A DNA stretch of 64,000 bases, from the NCBI GenBank assembly GCA_964473525.1, contig CAYYPK010000014.1:62001-126000 (forward strand), written 5' to 3'. The stretch comes from GCA-2687025 sp964473525 (GTDB lineage: Bacteria; Poribacteria; WGA-4E; GCA-2687025). A model generated the notes under the pieces. The model saw only the letters and a list, made by a program, of their open reading frames with translations. It made no database searches and was not told the origin of the DNA. Positions 33,533-41,411 of this stretch are shown piece after piece (the stretch's first letter is position 1; each line of letters starts with the position of its first letter). The position numbers were made by a program, and so were the translations under genes.

Positions 33533-34348
33533 ATGCCCGCCCTGCCAGACATGACCACGCCGTACGTCGTTACGAAGGACCAGACGACCGCGTACGCGCG
33601 CGATGGCCACATCCTGCTGCGTGGCGTCGCCTCGGTCGCCGAGACGGCAGCGTCCCGCGAGGCGATAACCGCTGCGGTGGGACGCCACAATACCGAGCAC
33701 CGACCCCTGGCCGCCCGCGATACGTATGGCAAGGCATTCCTACAGACGATGAATCTGTGGCTGGTCGACGAGCGCGTTAAGCAGTACGTGCTGGCGAGTC
33801 GGTTCGCCGGCATCGCGGCGGACCTCATGGGCGTGGATCGCGTCCGCCTTTACCACGACCAGGCGCTCTACAAGGAAGCAGGTGGCGGCCTGACGCCCTG
33901 GCATCAGGACCAATACTACTGGCCACTGGACACCAACGACACGATCACTATGTGGATGCCACTCGTAGACGCGAGCGTGGACATGGGCGTCATGACGTTT
34001 GCGTCTGGGTCGCACGCTGACGGGTTCGTGGGCCAGTTGCCGATCTCCGACGAGTCAGAGGCCAAGCTGCGGGCGCATGTCGAGGCGAAGGGGTTCAGCC
34101 TGTCGACGCCTGTCGATATGGCGGCGGGCGACGCCACCTTTCACGCGGGATGGACGTTGCACTCGGCGCCAGGGAACGACAGCGACCGAGACCGGGAGGT
34201 GATGACGATCATCTTCTACGCCGACGGCGTCACGACGGCGGAGCCGACCAACGAGAACCAGTGGAACGACCTGCGCAGTTGGTTTCCGGGTCTAGAACCG
34301 GGCGAGGTCGCCGCCACGGAGATCAACCCGGTGGTGTTCGCGCGGTAG
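33533..34348 (+). CDS. Phytanoyl-CoA dioxygenase (PhyH) family protein
   Basis: The 271-aa protein begins at the ATG at 33533 with a GGAGAC site. It carries the complete PhyH iron site: HxD in PWHQDQYYWPLD and the distal His in WTLHSAPGN. YARDGHILLRGVAS is the N-terminal strand and DVTFH-like packing is seen as DATFHAGW. It is divergent from the cNMP phosphatase gene and its stop lies 1 base from the convergent mqnD stop. Substrate unknown. Confidence 0.86.
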   Translation: MPALPDMTTPYVVTKDQTTAYARDGHILLRGVASVAETAASREAITAAVGRHNTEHRPLAARDTYGKAFLQTMNLWLVDERVKQYVLASRFAGIAADLMGVDRVRLYHDQALYKEAGGGLTPWHQDQYYWPLDTNDTITMWMPLVDASVDMGVMTFASGSHADGFVGQLPISDESEAKLRAHVEAKGFSLSTPVDMAAGDATFHAGWTLHSAPGNDSDRDREVMTIIFYADGVTTAEPTNENQWNDLRSWFPGLEPGEVAATEINPVVFAR

Positions 34349-34349
34349 G

Positions 34350-35192
34350 CTAGTCCGTCGCGAAGAGCGGCGCGTCCGCGCGCGGGACCAACCCAACATC
34401 CTCGGCCGCGCCGATCAGGTGGCGGATGGCGGCCTCACCGGTGTCGCCGTAGTCGCGGCTGTATTCGTTGACGTACAGGTCGATGTGCTGGCGCATCACC
34501 TCGTCGTCCATCTCCTGGGCGTGCGCGCGCACCGTTCCCCAGATGTCGTCCGGCCGCGAGTAAGCGAACGCGAGGCTGGAGCGAATCGCGTCCTCGGCGT
34601 CGCGAATGCGATCCGAACCCAGACTGCGGCGAGCGACGATCCCACCGAGGGGTATGGGGTGACCGGTGTGTCCCTCCCACCACTCGCCAAGATCGACCAC
34701 CTGATGGAGTCCGTAGTCGGCGAAGGTGAAGCGGCTCTCGTGGATGATGAGCCCCGCGTCGACGACGCCATCGCGCGTTGCCGCCATGATCTCGTCGAAC
34801 GGCAGCACGGGCGTGTCGGGCACCTCCGGGGCAAACAGGCGCAGCAGTAGGGCGGCGGTCGTCCTTTCGCCTGGGATGGCGATGCGCTTGCCCCGCAGGG
34901 CCGCAGCGTCCCACGGCTCGCGCGCCACGACGAGCGGGCCGCATCCTCTCCCCAGCGCGCCGCCCGAGCGCAGCAGACAGTACTCCTCCCGCAGGTGCCC
35001 GAAGACGTGGAAGGACACCTTTATGACGTCGAGCGCGGCCTCCAGCGCGAGGCGATTGAGGACGGCGATGTCCTCGTATCGCACCTCTACTGCCGGGGCC
35101 TGCCTTAGGAGGCCGTTCACCCATGCCGTGAAGATGAACGTGTCGTTGGGGCAGGGCGAGTAGCCGAGCGTCAGTGGCTGGAGCTGTTTCAC
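34350..35192 (-). CDS. mqnD: 1,4-dihydroxy-6-naphthoate synthase (futalosine pathway)
   Basis: A 280-aa MqnD with the periplasmic-binding-like fold: LGYSPCPNDTFIF at the N-terminus, IKVSFHVFGHL, IAIPGERTTAALLL, GLIIHESRFTF and GHPIPLGGIVARR. It cleaves cyclic de-hypoxanthine futalosine to give 1,4-dihydroxy-6-naphthoate for menaquinone. The GTG start overlaps the mqnB stop (GTGA). It is the last gene of the nucleotidyltransferase-mqnB-mqnD operon. mqnA, mqnC and mqnE are not in the window. Confidence 0.93.
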   Translation of the reverse strand: MKQLQPLTLGYSPCPNDTFIFTAWVNGLLRQAPAVEVRYEDIAVLNRLALEAALDVIKVSFHVFGHLREEYCLLRSGGALGRGCGPLVVAREPWDAAALRGKRIAIPGERTTAALLLRLFAPEVPDTPVLPFDEIMAATRDGVVDAGLIIHESRFTFADYGLHQVVDLGEWWEGHTGHPIPLGGIVARRSLGSDRIRDAEDAIRSSLAFAYSRPDDIWGTVRAHAQEMDDEVMRQHIDLYVNEYSRDYGDTGEAAIRHLIGAAEDVGLVPRADAPLFATD

Positions 35193-35914
35193 GACGGCCC
35201 CTCAATGCGGTCAAGGTGGCTCAGGATCGTGAGAGTAGCGGCAGTGACAGCGGCGATGGCGTCGCCGATGCGCCACCGCGACCGGTCGCGATCCTCGACC
35301 ATATTGCTGGCGGCACGTACCTCAAGGCACGGCAGTTCGTATTGCGTGCACACGTGCGCGGCGGCAGCGCCCTCCATGCTTTCGCATATGCCCAGCGTGC
35401 GCTCGTACAGGACGTCGCCCAGGGAGCCGACGCCAGAGCACCGGTTCACCGTGACGAACGGTCCTACGCTGGCGCCTACAGCGTCCGCCGCGCGCGTTGC
35501 GAGGCCCTGGTCCATCGGCACGCGGTTGTGGATCGGTGGGTCGGTGTCCAGAAGTGGGAAGCCGACATCCTGCATACCGAGCCACTCGTCTGGGGTCTGC
35601 ACCCCGACGTCGCCGTAGTGCTCCTCGGACGCCACGGCGAGGTCACCGACGCGCAGGCCGCCCCTGGGGTAGGCGCCGCCGATCCCGAACTGGAGCACCA
35701 GCCTGGGGCGGCTCCGTTCGATCTCACGCGTTAGCGTCTGCGCGGTGTTCGTCGCGGCGATGCCCGTCACCGCAAGTCGGCACGCGACATCCACGACGCG
35801 ACCCACGTGCGTGACCTTTGACCCTTGCCGTTCGTCCGCGCGGCCGCGAAGTTGGTCCACGACGCCAGTTGCCTCGCCCGCGGTTGCGCACAGTAGTAGC
35901 ACATCGTTCGTCAC
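35189..35914 (-). CDS. mqnB: Futalosine hydrolase
   Basis: A 241-aa nucleoside-phosphorylase-fold protein assigned to a GTG start at 35914 that overlaps the upstream stop (GTGA). VLLLCATAGEATGVVD begins the first strand. LVLQFGIGGAYPRGGLRVGDLAVASEEHYGD and the Glu-containing GICESMEGAAAAHVC are the MTA/SAH nucleosidase-like and MqnB active-site parts. It removes hypoxanthine from futalosine in menaquinone synthesis. Gene order with mqnD supports the call over a generic nucleosidase. Confidence 0.9.
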   Translation of the reverse strand: MTNDVLLLCATAGEATGVVDQLRGRADERQGSKVTHVGRVVDVACRLAVTGIAATNTAQTLTREIERSRPRLVLQFGIGGAYPRGGLRVGDLAVASEEHYGDVGVQTPDEWLGMQDVGFPLLDTDPPIHNRVPMDQGLATRAADAVGASVGPFVTVNRCSGVGSLGDVLYERTLGICESMEGAAAAHVCTQYELPCLEVRAASNMVEDRDRSRWRIGDAIAAVTAATLTILSHLDRIEGPS

Positions 35915-36729
35915 GCGCTGGCGTACTCCTCTAGCAGGGCTTCGAGCGTCGCGGCGTTGTGCGACGTCCGCGCGCTCTCGATGTCCGTAATCTCCAGGAG
36001 GGCTCGCAGCTTCGGGTAGAGCTCGGGCAGGCCGAGGAGATCCACCACCTGCTCGCGAATCCACTTGTCGTACGCGATGGGGTACACGCGCCGGGCGATG
36101 AAGAGCGCCTGGATGAACTCCCGGAACGCGTCGTACAGCCGGTGGAATGCCTGGAAGTAGATGCCGCGCTGGACGAATGTATGCACGTGTGACAGGTTGT
36201 TGAGGCAGTACTTCCGCGCCTCGGCCAGGCGAGCCAGCGCCATCGGCTCCGGGTAGTACGGCAGGTACTCGTCACGGAGACGGGCGTAGCGGTCGCCGCA
36301 CTCGTAGAGCGGGACGCTGTACGCGATGTAGTTCCCGATTTCGAGCTCGTACGCCGACGGCCCCGACGTCCAACCGCGCTCGTCCGGCGCGAACGCGCCG
36401 TCGATGAAGTCCATGTCCACCCGCCCGAATTCGCCCAAGTCGCGCACCGCCTGCGTCGCCGGGTCTGACGCATCGAACGCGTCCCAGTCGGCCGCCAACG
36501 CGCGTCTACAGCCCTCCGAGGTGTCGACGGCGTGAAGGACCGCGAAGTCGATGTCCTGGAACCCACGCGCACGCGTGCAGGATCCAATAAGCAGCACGGC
36601 ATCCACTTCGCGGCGTGCGCTGAGGAACGACACCACGGAGTCGGCCGCGCGTTCGTGCGCCGGCGTGGGATAGGTGGCGCACAGTTGCACGGTCGCGAAT
36701 CCTCGGGTAACCAGGGCTCGATGAGGCAT
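35911..36729 (-). CDS. Nucleotidyltransferase-fold protein coupled to mqnB
   Basis: The 272-aa protein has an NTase beta-polymerase-like signature: VLLIGSCTRARGFQDIDFAVL (GS then DxD-like DID) in its first third, with a further acidic Asp in FGRVDMDFIDGAF. The second half is all-helical (KYCLNNLSHVHTFVQRGIYFQAFHRLYDAFREF), as in kanamycin-nucleotidyltransferase-like or HEPN-bearing proteins. Its stop overlaps the mqnB start. A transferase of nucleotides is likely, but target and any role in menaquinone synthesis are unknown. Confidence 0.7.
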   Translation of the reverse strand: MPHRALVTRGFATVQLCATYPTPAHERAADSVVSFLSARREVDAVLLIGSCTRARGFQDIDFAVLHAVDTSEGCRRALAADWDAFDASDPATQAVRDLGEFGRVDMDFIDGAFAPDERGWTSGPSAYELEIGNYIAYSVPLYECGDRYARLRDEYLPYYPEPMALARLAEARKYCLNNLSHVHTFVQRGIYFQAFHRLYDAFREFIQALFIARRVYPIAYDKWIREQVVDLLGLPELYPKLRALLEITDIESARTSHNAATLEALLEEYASA

Positions 36730-36817
36730 CTAGATTATCCCACGCGTGTGGCGGGCTCAACGCGGCATGTGCGGTTACAGGGCCGCGCAGCGGTCGCCGA
36801 CAGGACGAGGAGGGCAG

Positions 36818-37568
36818 ATGCGAGCCGACTACCCAATACTGGAGTTCGACGACGAGCGTCCCGCGGTGATAGAGCCGTCCGAGGTCGTGACGCCGATCGA
36901 CATCTCCGAGAGATGCGTGCTGTGCTTCTTCGGGGATGTCGTCGCGGCGAGGGCCGCGGAGTCGGTCGCGCGACTTGTGCACGAGTGCGGGTCGGAGATG
37001 GGTAAGCACCCAGTCTACGAGCTGGCCGCAGGCGATGGCCGTGTAGCCTTCGTCCAGCCAGGTGTCGGGGCGCCCCTGTCAGCAGGGATCCTGGAGGAGC
37101 TCATTGCTCTGGGGTGCAGGAGATTCATCGCGTGCGGCGGGGCGGGCGCGCTCGACAGCGCGCTGGACGTCGNNNNNNNNNNCCCCCCGCGACGAAGGGA
37201 CATCCTACCACTACCTCGCCCCTGGCGTTGAGGCAGTTCCCTCCACTCGCGCGCGAGACGCCATCGCCGCGGCCCTCGAGCGGGACGCCTGGCCGTACGT
37301 CACGGGCAAGACGTGGACGACGGACGCGCTCTACCGCGAGACGCGCTCGCGCGTCGCCCGTCGCGCGGCCGAGGGCTGTGTGACCGTCGAGATGGAGGCT
37401 GCCGCCCTCTTCGCCGTCGCCGCGTTCCGGGGCGTTGAGTTGGCGCAGTTCGTGTACGCGGGAGATGACGTGAGCGGCGACAAATGGGCCCACCGCGAGT
37501 GGCACAAGCAGCATTCCGTGCGCGACCGCGTATTCCGAGTCGCTTTGGACGCCTGCCTGCACATGTAG
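36818..37568 (+). CDS. Nucleoside phosphorylase family protein, interrupted by assembly gap
   Basis: The reading frame from the ATG at 36818 (AGGAGG site) runs to the N gap at 37173, and after it continues in a different frame to the TAG at 37566-37568. Before the gap it has AFVQPGVGAPLSAGILEELI and FIACGGAGALD. After it come RDEGTSYHY and TVEMEAAALFAVA, which is the purine/uridine phosphorylase order with the catalytic EMEAA. The apparent frame change is due to the unknown gap length, not a real frameshift. It cleaves nucleosides with phosphate; the substrate (uridine or purine) is not certain. Confidence 0.75.
37173..37182. other. Assembly gap (10 N)
   Basis: Ten N bases interrupt the nucleoside phosphorylase gene. 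Family alignment suggests that about half a dozen to ten codons are missing, so the true length is probably not 10 bases. Confidence 0.95.
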
Positions 37569-37730
37569 TTGATGCCTCCGGGCGCGCGACGGCCTACGGC
37601 AAGGCCCGGAGCGGCCACCCAGAACCACGCCTGCACTCCTTGCTCGCGCGGGGCGCCCGTGGGATCATCGCCAGCTGTGCTCTCGTCTCGTCATTCGCTC
37701 TCTGCCCATGAACCAACGGAGCCCGACCGC

Positions 37731-38558
37731 ATGGCTGCCACGGCGCCGATGATCGAACTGTACAGCGTTGGGACCGAGCTCGTGTACGGACGCATCCAGG
37801 ACTCGAACTCGTTCTGGATGGCACAGCAAATCGTGAACCTGGGCGGCCGCATCCGTCGGATCACGCAACTGACGGACGACCGGGCGGACATGCTGGACGC
37901 CTTCCGGTCCACCGTGGACCGTGGCACCGACCTGGTGATCATGTCCGGCGGCCTCGGGCCCACTCCCGACGACATGACGTCCTCGGTCCTGGCGGAGCTA
38001 GGCGACACGACGCTCGTCGTTGACGAAGCCGTCATCGCGGACTTCATGGACCGGCGCGGGATCGACTCACGCGAGGAAATGAACCCGAACCTGGTAACGA
38101 TGGCGACGATTCCCGCCACCGCGCGGGCCATGGTGAACCCCGTGGGATGGGCGCCGTGCATCGCCGTCCCGGTGGATGGTACCACGTTCCTCGCTCTCCC
38201 CGGGCCGCCGCGCGAGATGGAGGCGGTCTTCGTGCGCCACGTAGTGCCGTACATCTCCGAACACTACGAGGTGAAGGCGGCGACGCAGCGGGTGCTCATC
38301 AACACGCACGAATCCTCGGTGGCTCCGCACTTCCAGGAGATCATGGAGCAGTACCCTGGATCGTACATCAAGGGCTACATCGCGCTGACGGATCAGCCGG
38401 GGTGGTTGCCGGTGGACATCGTCACAACAGGCGCGAACGCCGAGGAGGCCCAGTTGGGGCTCCAGGACATCATCGACGTCCTGCGCAAGAAGCTTCAAGC
38501 CGACGGCAAGACGCTGACCGTCTATTCCGAGTCGGTGGACGCCGAGGACATCAGGTAA
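37731..38558 (+). CDS. CinA-like molybdopterin-binding-fold protein (N-terminal type only)
   Basis: A 275-aa protein beginning at the ATG at 37731. It has the MoaB/MogA-like CinA N-terminal domain: SVGTELVYGRIQDSNSFWMAQQI, MSGGLGPTPDDMTSSVLAE, and FLALPGPPREMEAVF. The C-terminal PncC/amidase domain of full CinA (about 400 aa) is absent, and the last third is a KH-like tail. CinA-N proteins are ADP-ribose pyrophosphatase-like in related cases. The stop overlaps the convergent FeoB-associated gene by 8 bases. Confidence 0.85.
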   Translation: MAATAPMIELYSVGTELVYGRIQDSNSFWMAQQIVNLGGRIRRITQLTDDRADMLDAFRSTVDRGTDLVIMSGGLGPTPDDMTSSVLAELGDTTLVVDEAVIADFMDRRGIDSREEMNPNLVTMATIPATARAMVNPVGWAPCIAVPVDGTTFLALPGPPREMEAVFVRHVVPYISEHYEVKAATQRVLINTHESSVAPHFQEIMEQYPGSYIKGYIALTDQPGWLPVDIVTTGANAEEAQLGLQDIIDVLRKKLQADGKTLTVYSESVDAEDIR

Positions 38559-38748
38559 CCGAGCGTCGCCCGCCTGGCGGCGAGAACACTCTCAGAGCGT
38601 CGGCGGAGATGACACTGTCGAACCCGCCGGCGCACCCACTACAGTCGGAACACCCGCCGCCTCCACGGGTGCGGGACTGCAACGCCGCCCGCGCGACAAG
38701 CAGGACCGTGGCCGCGACGATGGTCAGAGCAATCGCGTCCTGCCACAT
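38551..38748 (-). CDS. FeoB-associated Cys-rich membrane protein
   Basis: A 65-aa protein with one N-terminal helix (DAIALTIVAATVLLVARAAL) followed by CSDCSGCAGG and a short tail. The layout matches the FeoB-associated Cys-rich membrane family often encoded after feoB. It ends the feoA-feoB unit, 26 bases after the feoB stop. It is small and easily missed, and probably aids ferrous iron import or assembly of the FeoB complex in the inner membrane. Confidence 0.82.
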   Translation of the reverse strand: MWQDAIALTIVAATVLLVARAALQSRTRGGGGCSDCSGCAGGFDSVISADALRVFSPPGGRRSVT

Positions 38749-38773
38749 CCGGTAGGCCCTCCCGCCGCGGTTC

Positions 38774-40948
38774 TCAGACGATCCACTGCGTAACGGTGCG
38801 TGCGATCCAGGCTCCAGCGTACGCCAGCGCCGCCATGTACGCCCAGGCGAACGCCGGCCACCGCCACGTGTTCGTCTCCCGCCAGATCACCGCTACCGTC
38901 GACACGCACTGTAGAGCGAACACGTAGAAGACCAGCAGGCCGACCACCGTGGGTAGCGTGTATATCGCCTGTCCCGCGTGGGGTCCGTCGTCCCACGTCG
39001 CCTCGCGGAGCCGGCCGTGGAGGGACGCCGACTGTTCGTCAGCATCACCGACGCTGTACACCGTGCCCATCGCCCCGACGAACACCTCACGGGCCGCGAA
39101 CGAACTCAGCAGCCCTATGCCTACCCGCCAGTCGTACCCCAGCGGCCGCACCACGGGCTCGATGACGCGTCCCAAGCGTCCCGCGAAACTCGCGCGCGTT
39201 CTCTCCGCCGCTTCGGCCGCGTCCAGTTCCGCGATGGACGCCGCGGACGCGGTCTGCCGCTGACTCTCGAACGCCGCGGCTTGGTCGGCTGGGAGCGACG
39301 GGTAGTACGACAGGAACCACAGCACGATGGAGACCGCCAGGATGACCGTGCCGGCGCGCTGTAGGAACATGCGCGCGCGGTCCCACATGTTGAGCGTCAC
39401 CGAGCGCCAGTTCGGGCGCTTGTAGGGCGGGAGCTCGAGTATCAGCGCGGGCGTCTCGCTCTTCAACATGGTCTTCTTGAGCGCGAACGCGACGACGATA
39501 GCGGACACGACTCCGAGCAGATACAGCCCGGTCATCATGAGCGCCTTCGCCTGCGCGCCGCCGGGTAGAAACGCGGCGATTAGCAGCGTGTACACGGGCA
39601 GCCGTGCGCTACACGTCATGAGCGGGGCCACGAGCGTCGTAACTAGGCGGTCCCTTGGGCTCTCTATCGTGCGGGTCGCCATGATGCCCGGGATCGCACA
39701 CGCGAAGGAGCTAAGCAAGGGGATGAACGCCTTGCCGTGTAAGCCGACGCGGCGCATTGTCTGGTCCATCATGAACGCGACGCGCGCCATGTACCCCGTG
39801 TCTTCCAGCATGCCGATAAAGAAGAAGAGCAGCAGGATCTGGGGCAGGAAGATGACAACGGAGCCAACGCCGCTGATCACGCCGTCGGTCAGTAGGCTTG
39901 TCAGCGCGCCCTCGGGCAGGGCGCCCGCGACCGCGTCGGACGCGGCGGACACACCGGCGTCGATCCACCCCATCGGGATGCCCGCCCAGGCGAATATCGC
40001 CTGGAACACCAGCAGCATGATTCCCAGGAACGTGAGCGGCCCGAGGACGCGGTGTGTGAGGATCGTGTCGATACTGTCGCTGCGTGACGTGGCGCTGTCT
40101 TGACCGACGCGCGTCGTCGCCGTGGTGGCGTCGCGGATCCACCGGTAGCGGGACTCGGCCTCGAGCGTCATAGGGTCTAGCGCCGCCTCGGTGAGGGTCG
40201 CGCGCGCGGCCACCACGACTGCGGCGAGGGTCGGCCCGCCGTATCTGTCAATGCGCTCCGCCGTGCCGTCGATACCGAGTAACCGGACGGCCTCACCTTC
40301 GCACGCCGCGTCGGCCACCTGGCCTGCGGCGCGTAGCTCCTGGGCCACCGCCTCCACTTGCTCTCGCGCGACGTCCGCCATGGACCACCGGCCGGGAGAC
40401 CCCGGTTCGGCGTCGTACGTCGACAGAGCCGCTAGCAGCGCGTCGAGCCCGTCGCGCCTGCTGGCGACCATGGGCACGACCACGGCGCCAAGACGCGCCG
40501 CCAGGGCGTCAACGTCGATCACTGCTCCGGTCGCTTCGGCGACATCCATCATGTTGAGAGCGATGATCGCGGGCACGCCGGTATCGAGCACTTGAGTTGC
40601 GAGGTAGAGGTTGCGGTTGAGGTTGCTAGCGTCCACGACGACGACCACAAGGTCCGGCCGCGGCGCGTCCTCCATCTCGCCCAAGAGGACGTCACGCGCG
40701 ATGGCCTCTTCAGGAGACCGCGCCGTGAGGCTGTACGTGCCGGGGAGGTCAAGCACGTCCCACTGCGCGCCGCCGACGGCAAGGGAGCCCACTTTGCGCT
40801 CCACCGTCACGCCTGGGTAGTTGCCGACCTTCTGACGGAGGCCCGTCAGACTGTTGAAGAGGGTGGTCTTGCCGCAGTTCGGGTTGCCCGCGAGGGCGAC
40901 GACCCGTTTGCGTCCCGCGGCGTGCGTGGGCGCGGCCCGAGTTCTCAT
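38774..40948 (-). CDS. feoB: Ferrous iron transporter FeoB
   Basis: A 724-aa FeoB. The N-terminal G domain has GNPNCGKT (residues 21-28), VLDLPGTYSL and ALNMMD. A GDI-like helical segment follows. The membrane part has GYMARVAFMMDQTMRRVGLHG, FACAIPGIMATRTI and SSFAAREVFVGAMGT, the two Gate motifs. It imports Fe(II) across the inner membrane. feoA precedes it by 6 bases (40949-40954) on the same strand and the Cys-rich peptide follows. Confidence 0.95.
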   Translation of the reverse strand: MRTRAAPTHAAGRKRVVALAGNPNCGKTTLFNSLTGLRQKVGNYPGVTVERKVGSLAVGGAQWDVLDLPGTYSLTARSPEEAIARDVLLGEMEDAPRPDLVVVVVDASNLNRNLYLATQVLDTGVPAIIALNMMDVAEATGAVIDVDALAARLGAVVVPMVASRRDGLDALLAALSTYDAEPGSPGRWSMADVAREQVEAVAQELRAAGQVADAACEGEAVRLLGIDGTAERIDRYGGPTLAAVVVAARATLTEAALDPMTLEAESRYRWIRDATTATTRVGQDSATSRSDSIDTILTHRVLGPLTFLGIMLLVFQAIFAWAGIPMGWIDAGVSAASDAVAGALPEGALTSLLTDGVISGVGSVVIFLPQILLLFFFIGMLEDTGYMARVAFMMDQTMRRVGLHGKAFIPLLSSFACAIPGIMATRTIESPRDRLVTTLVAPLMTCSARLPVYTLLIAAFLPGGAQAKALMMTGLYLLGVVSAIVVAFALKKTMLKSETPALILELPPYKRPNWRSVTLNMWDRARMFLQRAGTVILAVSIVLWFLSYYPSLPADQAAAFESQRQTASAASIAELDAAEAAERTRASFAGRLGRVIEPVVRPLGYDWRVGIGLLSSFAAREVFVGAMGTVYSVGDADEQSASLHGRLREATWDDGPHAGQAIYTLPTVVGLLVFYVFALQCVSTVAVIWRETNTWRWPAFAWAYMAALAYAGAWIARTVTQWIV

Positions 40949-40954
40949 GATCGG

Positions 40955-41203
40955 CTACGACGCCAGCGCGCCTGTCGGCGCCACGAGGATACGCTGCGCA
41001 TCGCCCTTGCGGATGGACAGATGGTATCCGGCGATGTCGAGCTCCACCGGGTCGCCAAGTGGCGCGTACTTCAGCACCTGCACCGTCTCGCCGCGGATAA
41101 GGCCCATCTCCATGAGCCGGACGCGCAGACTGTCGTCCCCATGCAGGTCCGAGATCACGCCGGCCTGTCCCGGCGTCAGCGTTGCCAGCGGGGTAACGTC
41201 CAT
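40955..41203 (-). CDS. feoA: FeoA family protein
   Basis: An 82-aa SH3-like protein. The ATG at 41203 was chosen because the upstream open frame overlaps the operator. TLTPGQAGVISDL, LRVRLMEMGLIRGETVQVLKYAPLGDP and LSIRKGDAQRILV are family landmarks. FeoA supports FeoB-driven ferrous iron uptake. It is the first gene of the feoAB-Cys-rich unit and lies directly behind the Fur-like operator. Confidence 0.93.
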   Translation of the reverse strand: MDVTPLATLTPGQAGVISDLHGDDSLRVRLMEMGLIRGETVQVLKYAPLGDPVELDIAGYHLSIRKGDAQRILVAPTGALAS

Positions 41204-41240
41204 GATGCGCCACCTTCGTGCGACGGCTGCTAAATGAAGT

Positions 41241-41255
41241 TGAGACTTAGTCTCA
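41241..41255 (-). promoter_or_regulatory. Fur-box-like operator upstream of feoA
   Basis: TGAGACTTAGTCTCA is a perfect 7-1-7 inverted repeat, the geometry of Fur boxes, and lies 38 bases upstream of the feoA start. Its TGAGA/TCTCA arms match common Fur-box half sites. Candidate -35 (TTGGGC, 41285-41290) and -10 (TATTAG, 41262-41267) elements with 17-base spacing lie just upstream, so a bound regulator would block transcription. Confidence 0.7.
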
Positions 41256-41275
41256 TTTGCAGCCACTAATAAAGA

Positions 41276-41299
41276 CGACATCGGGCGAGCCCAATGTCG
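41276..41299 (-). terminator. Rho-independent terminator upstream of feoA
   Basis: CGACATCGGGC (41276-41286) and GCCCAATGTCG (41289-41299) form an 11-bp stem with one G-U wobble and a 2-base loop. On the minus strand it is followed by TCTTTATT. It would end transcription of the 41412 gene and isolate the iron-regulated feo unit. Confidence 0.6.
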
Positions 41300-41411
41300 A
41301 TCCTAACGAGACGCGTTCCGTGTTCGGCCCAAGTATAGGGGCCGGCGCCGAAAAGTGTCAAGGTTGGATGCCGTTCGGCGGCGAGATTCTGGACGCCGCT
41401 CGTCGCGCGTG

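Noticed and set aside
36818..37568. A natural frameshift in the nucleoside phosphorylase
   Set aside because: The frame changes only across the 10-N gap, whose length is arbitrary, so an artefact is the simpler explanation.
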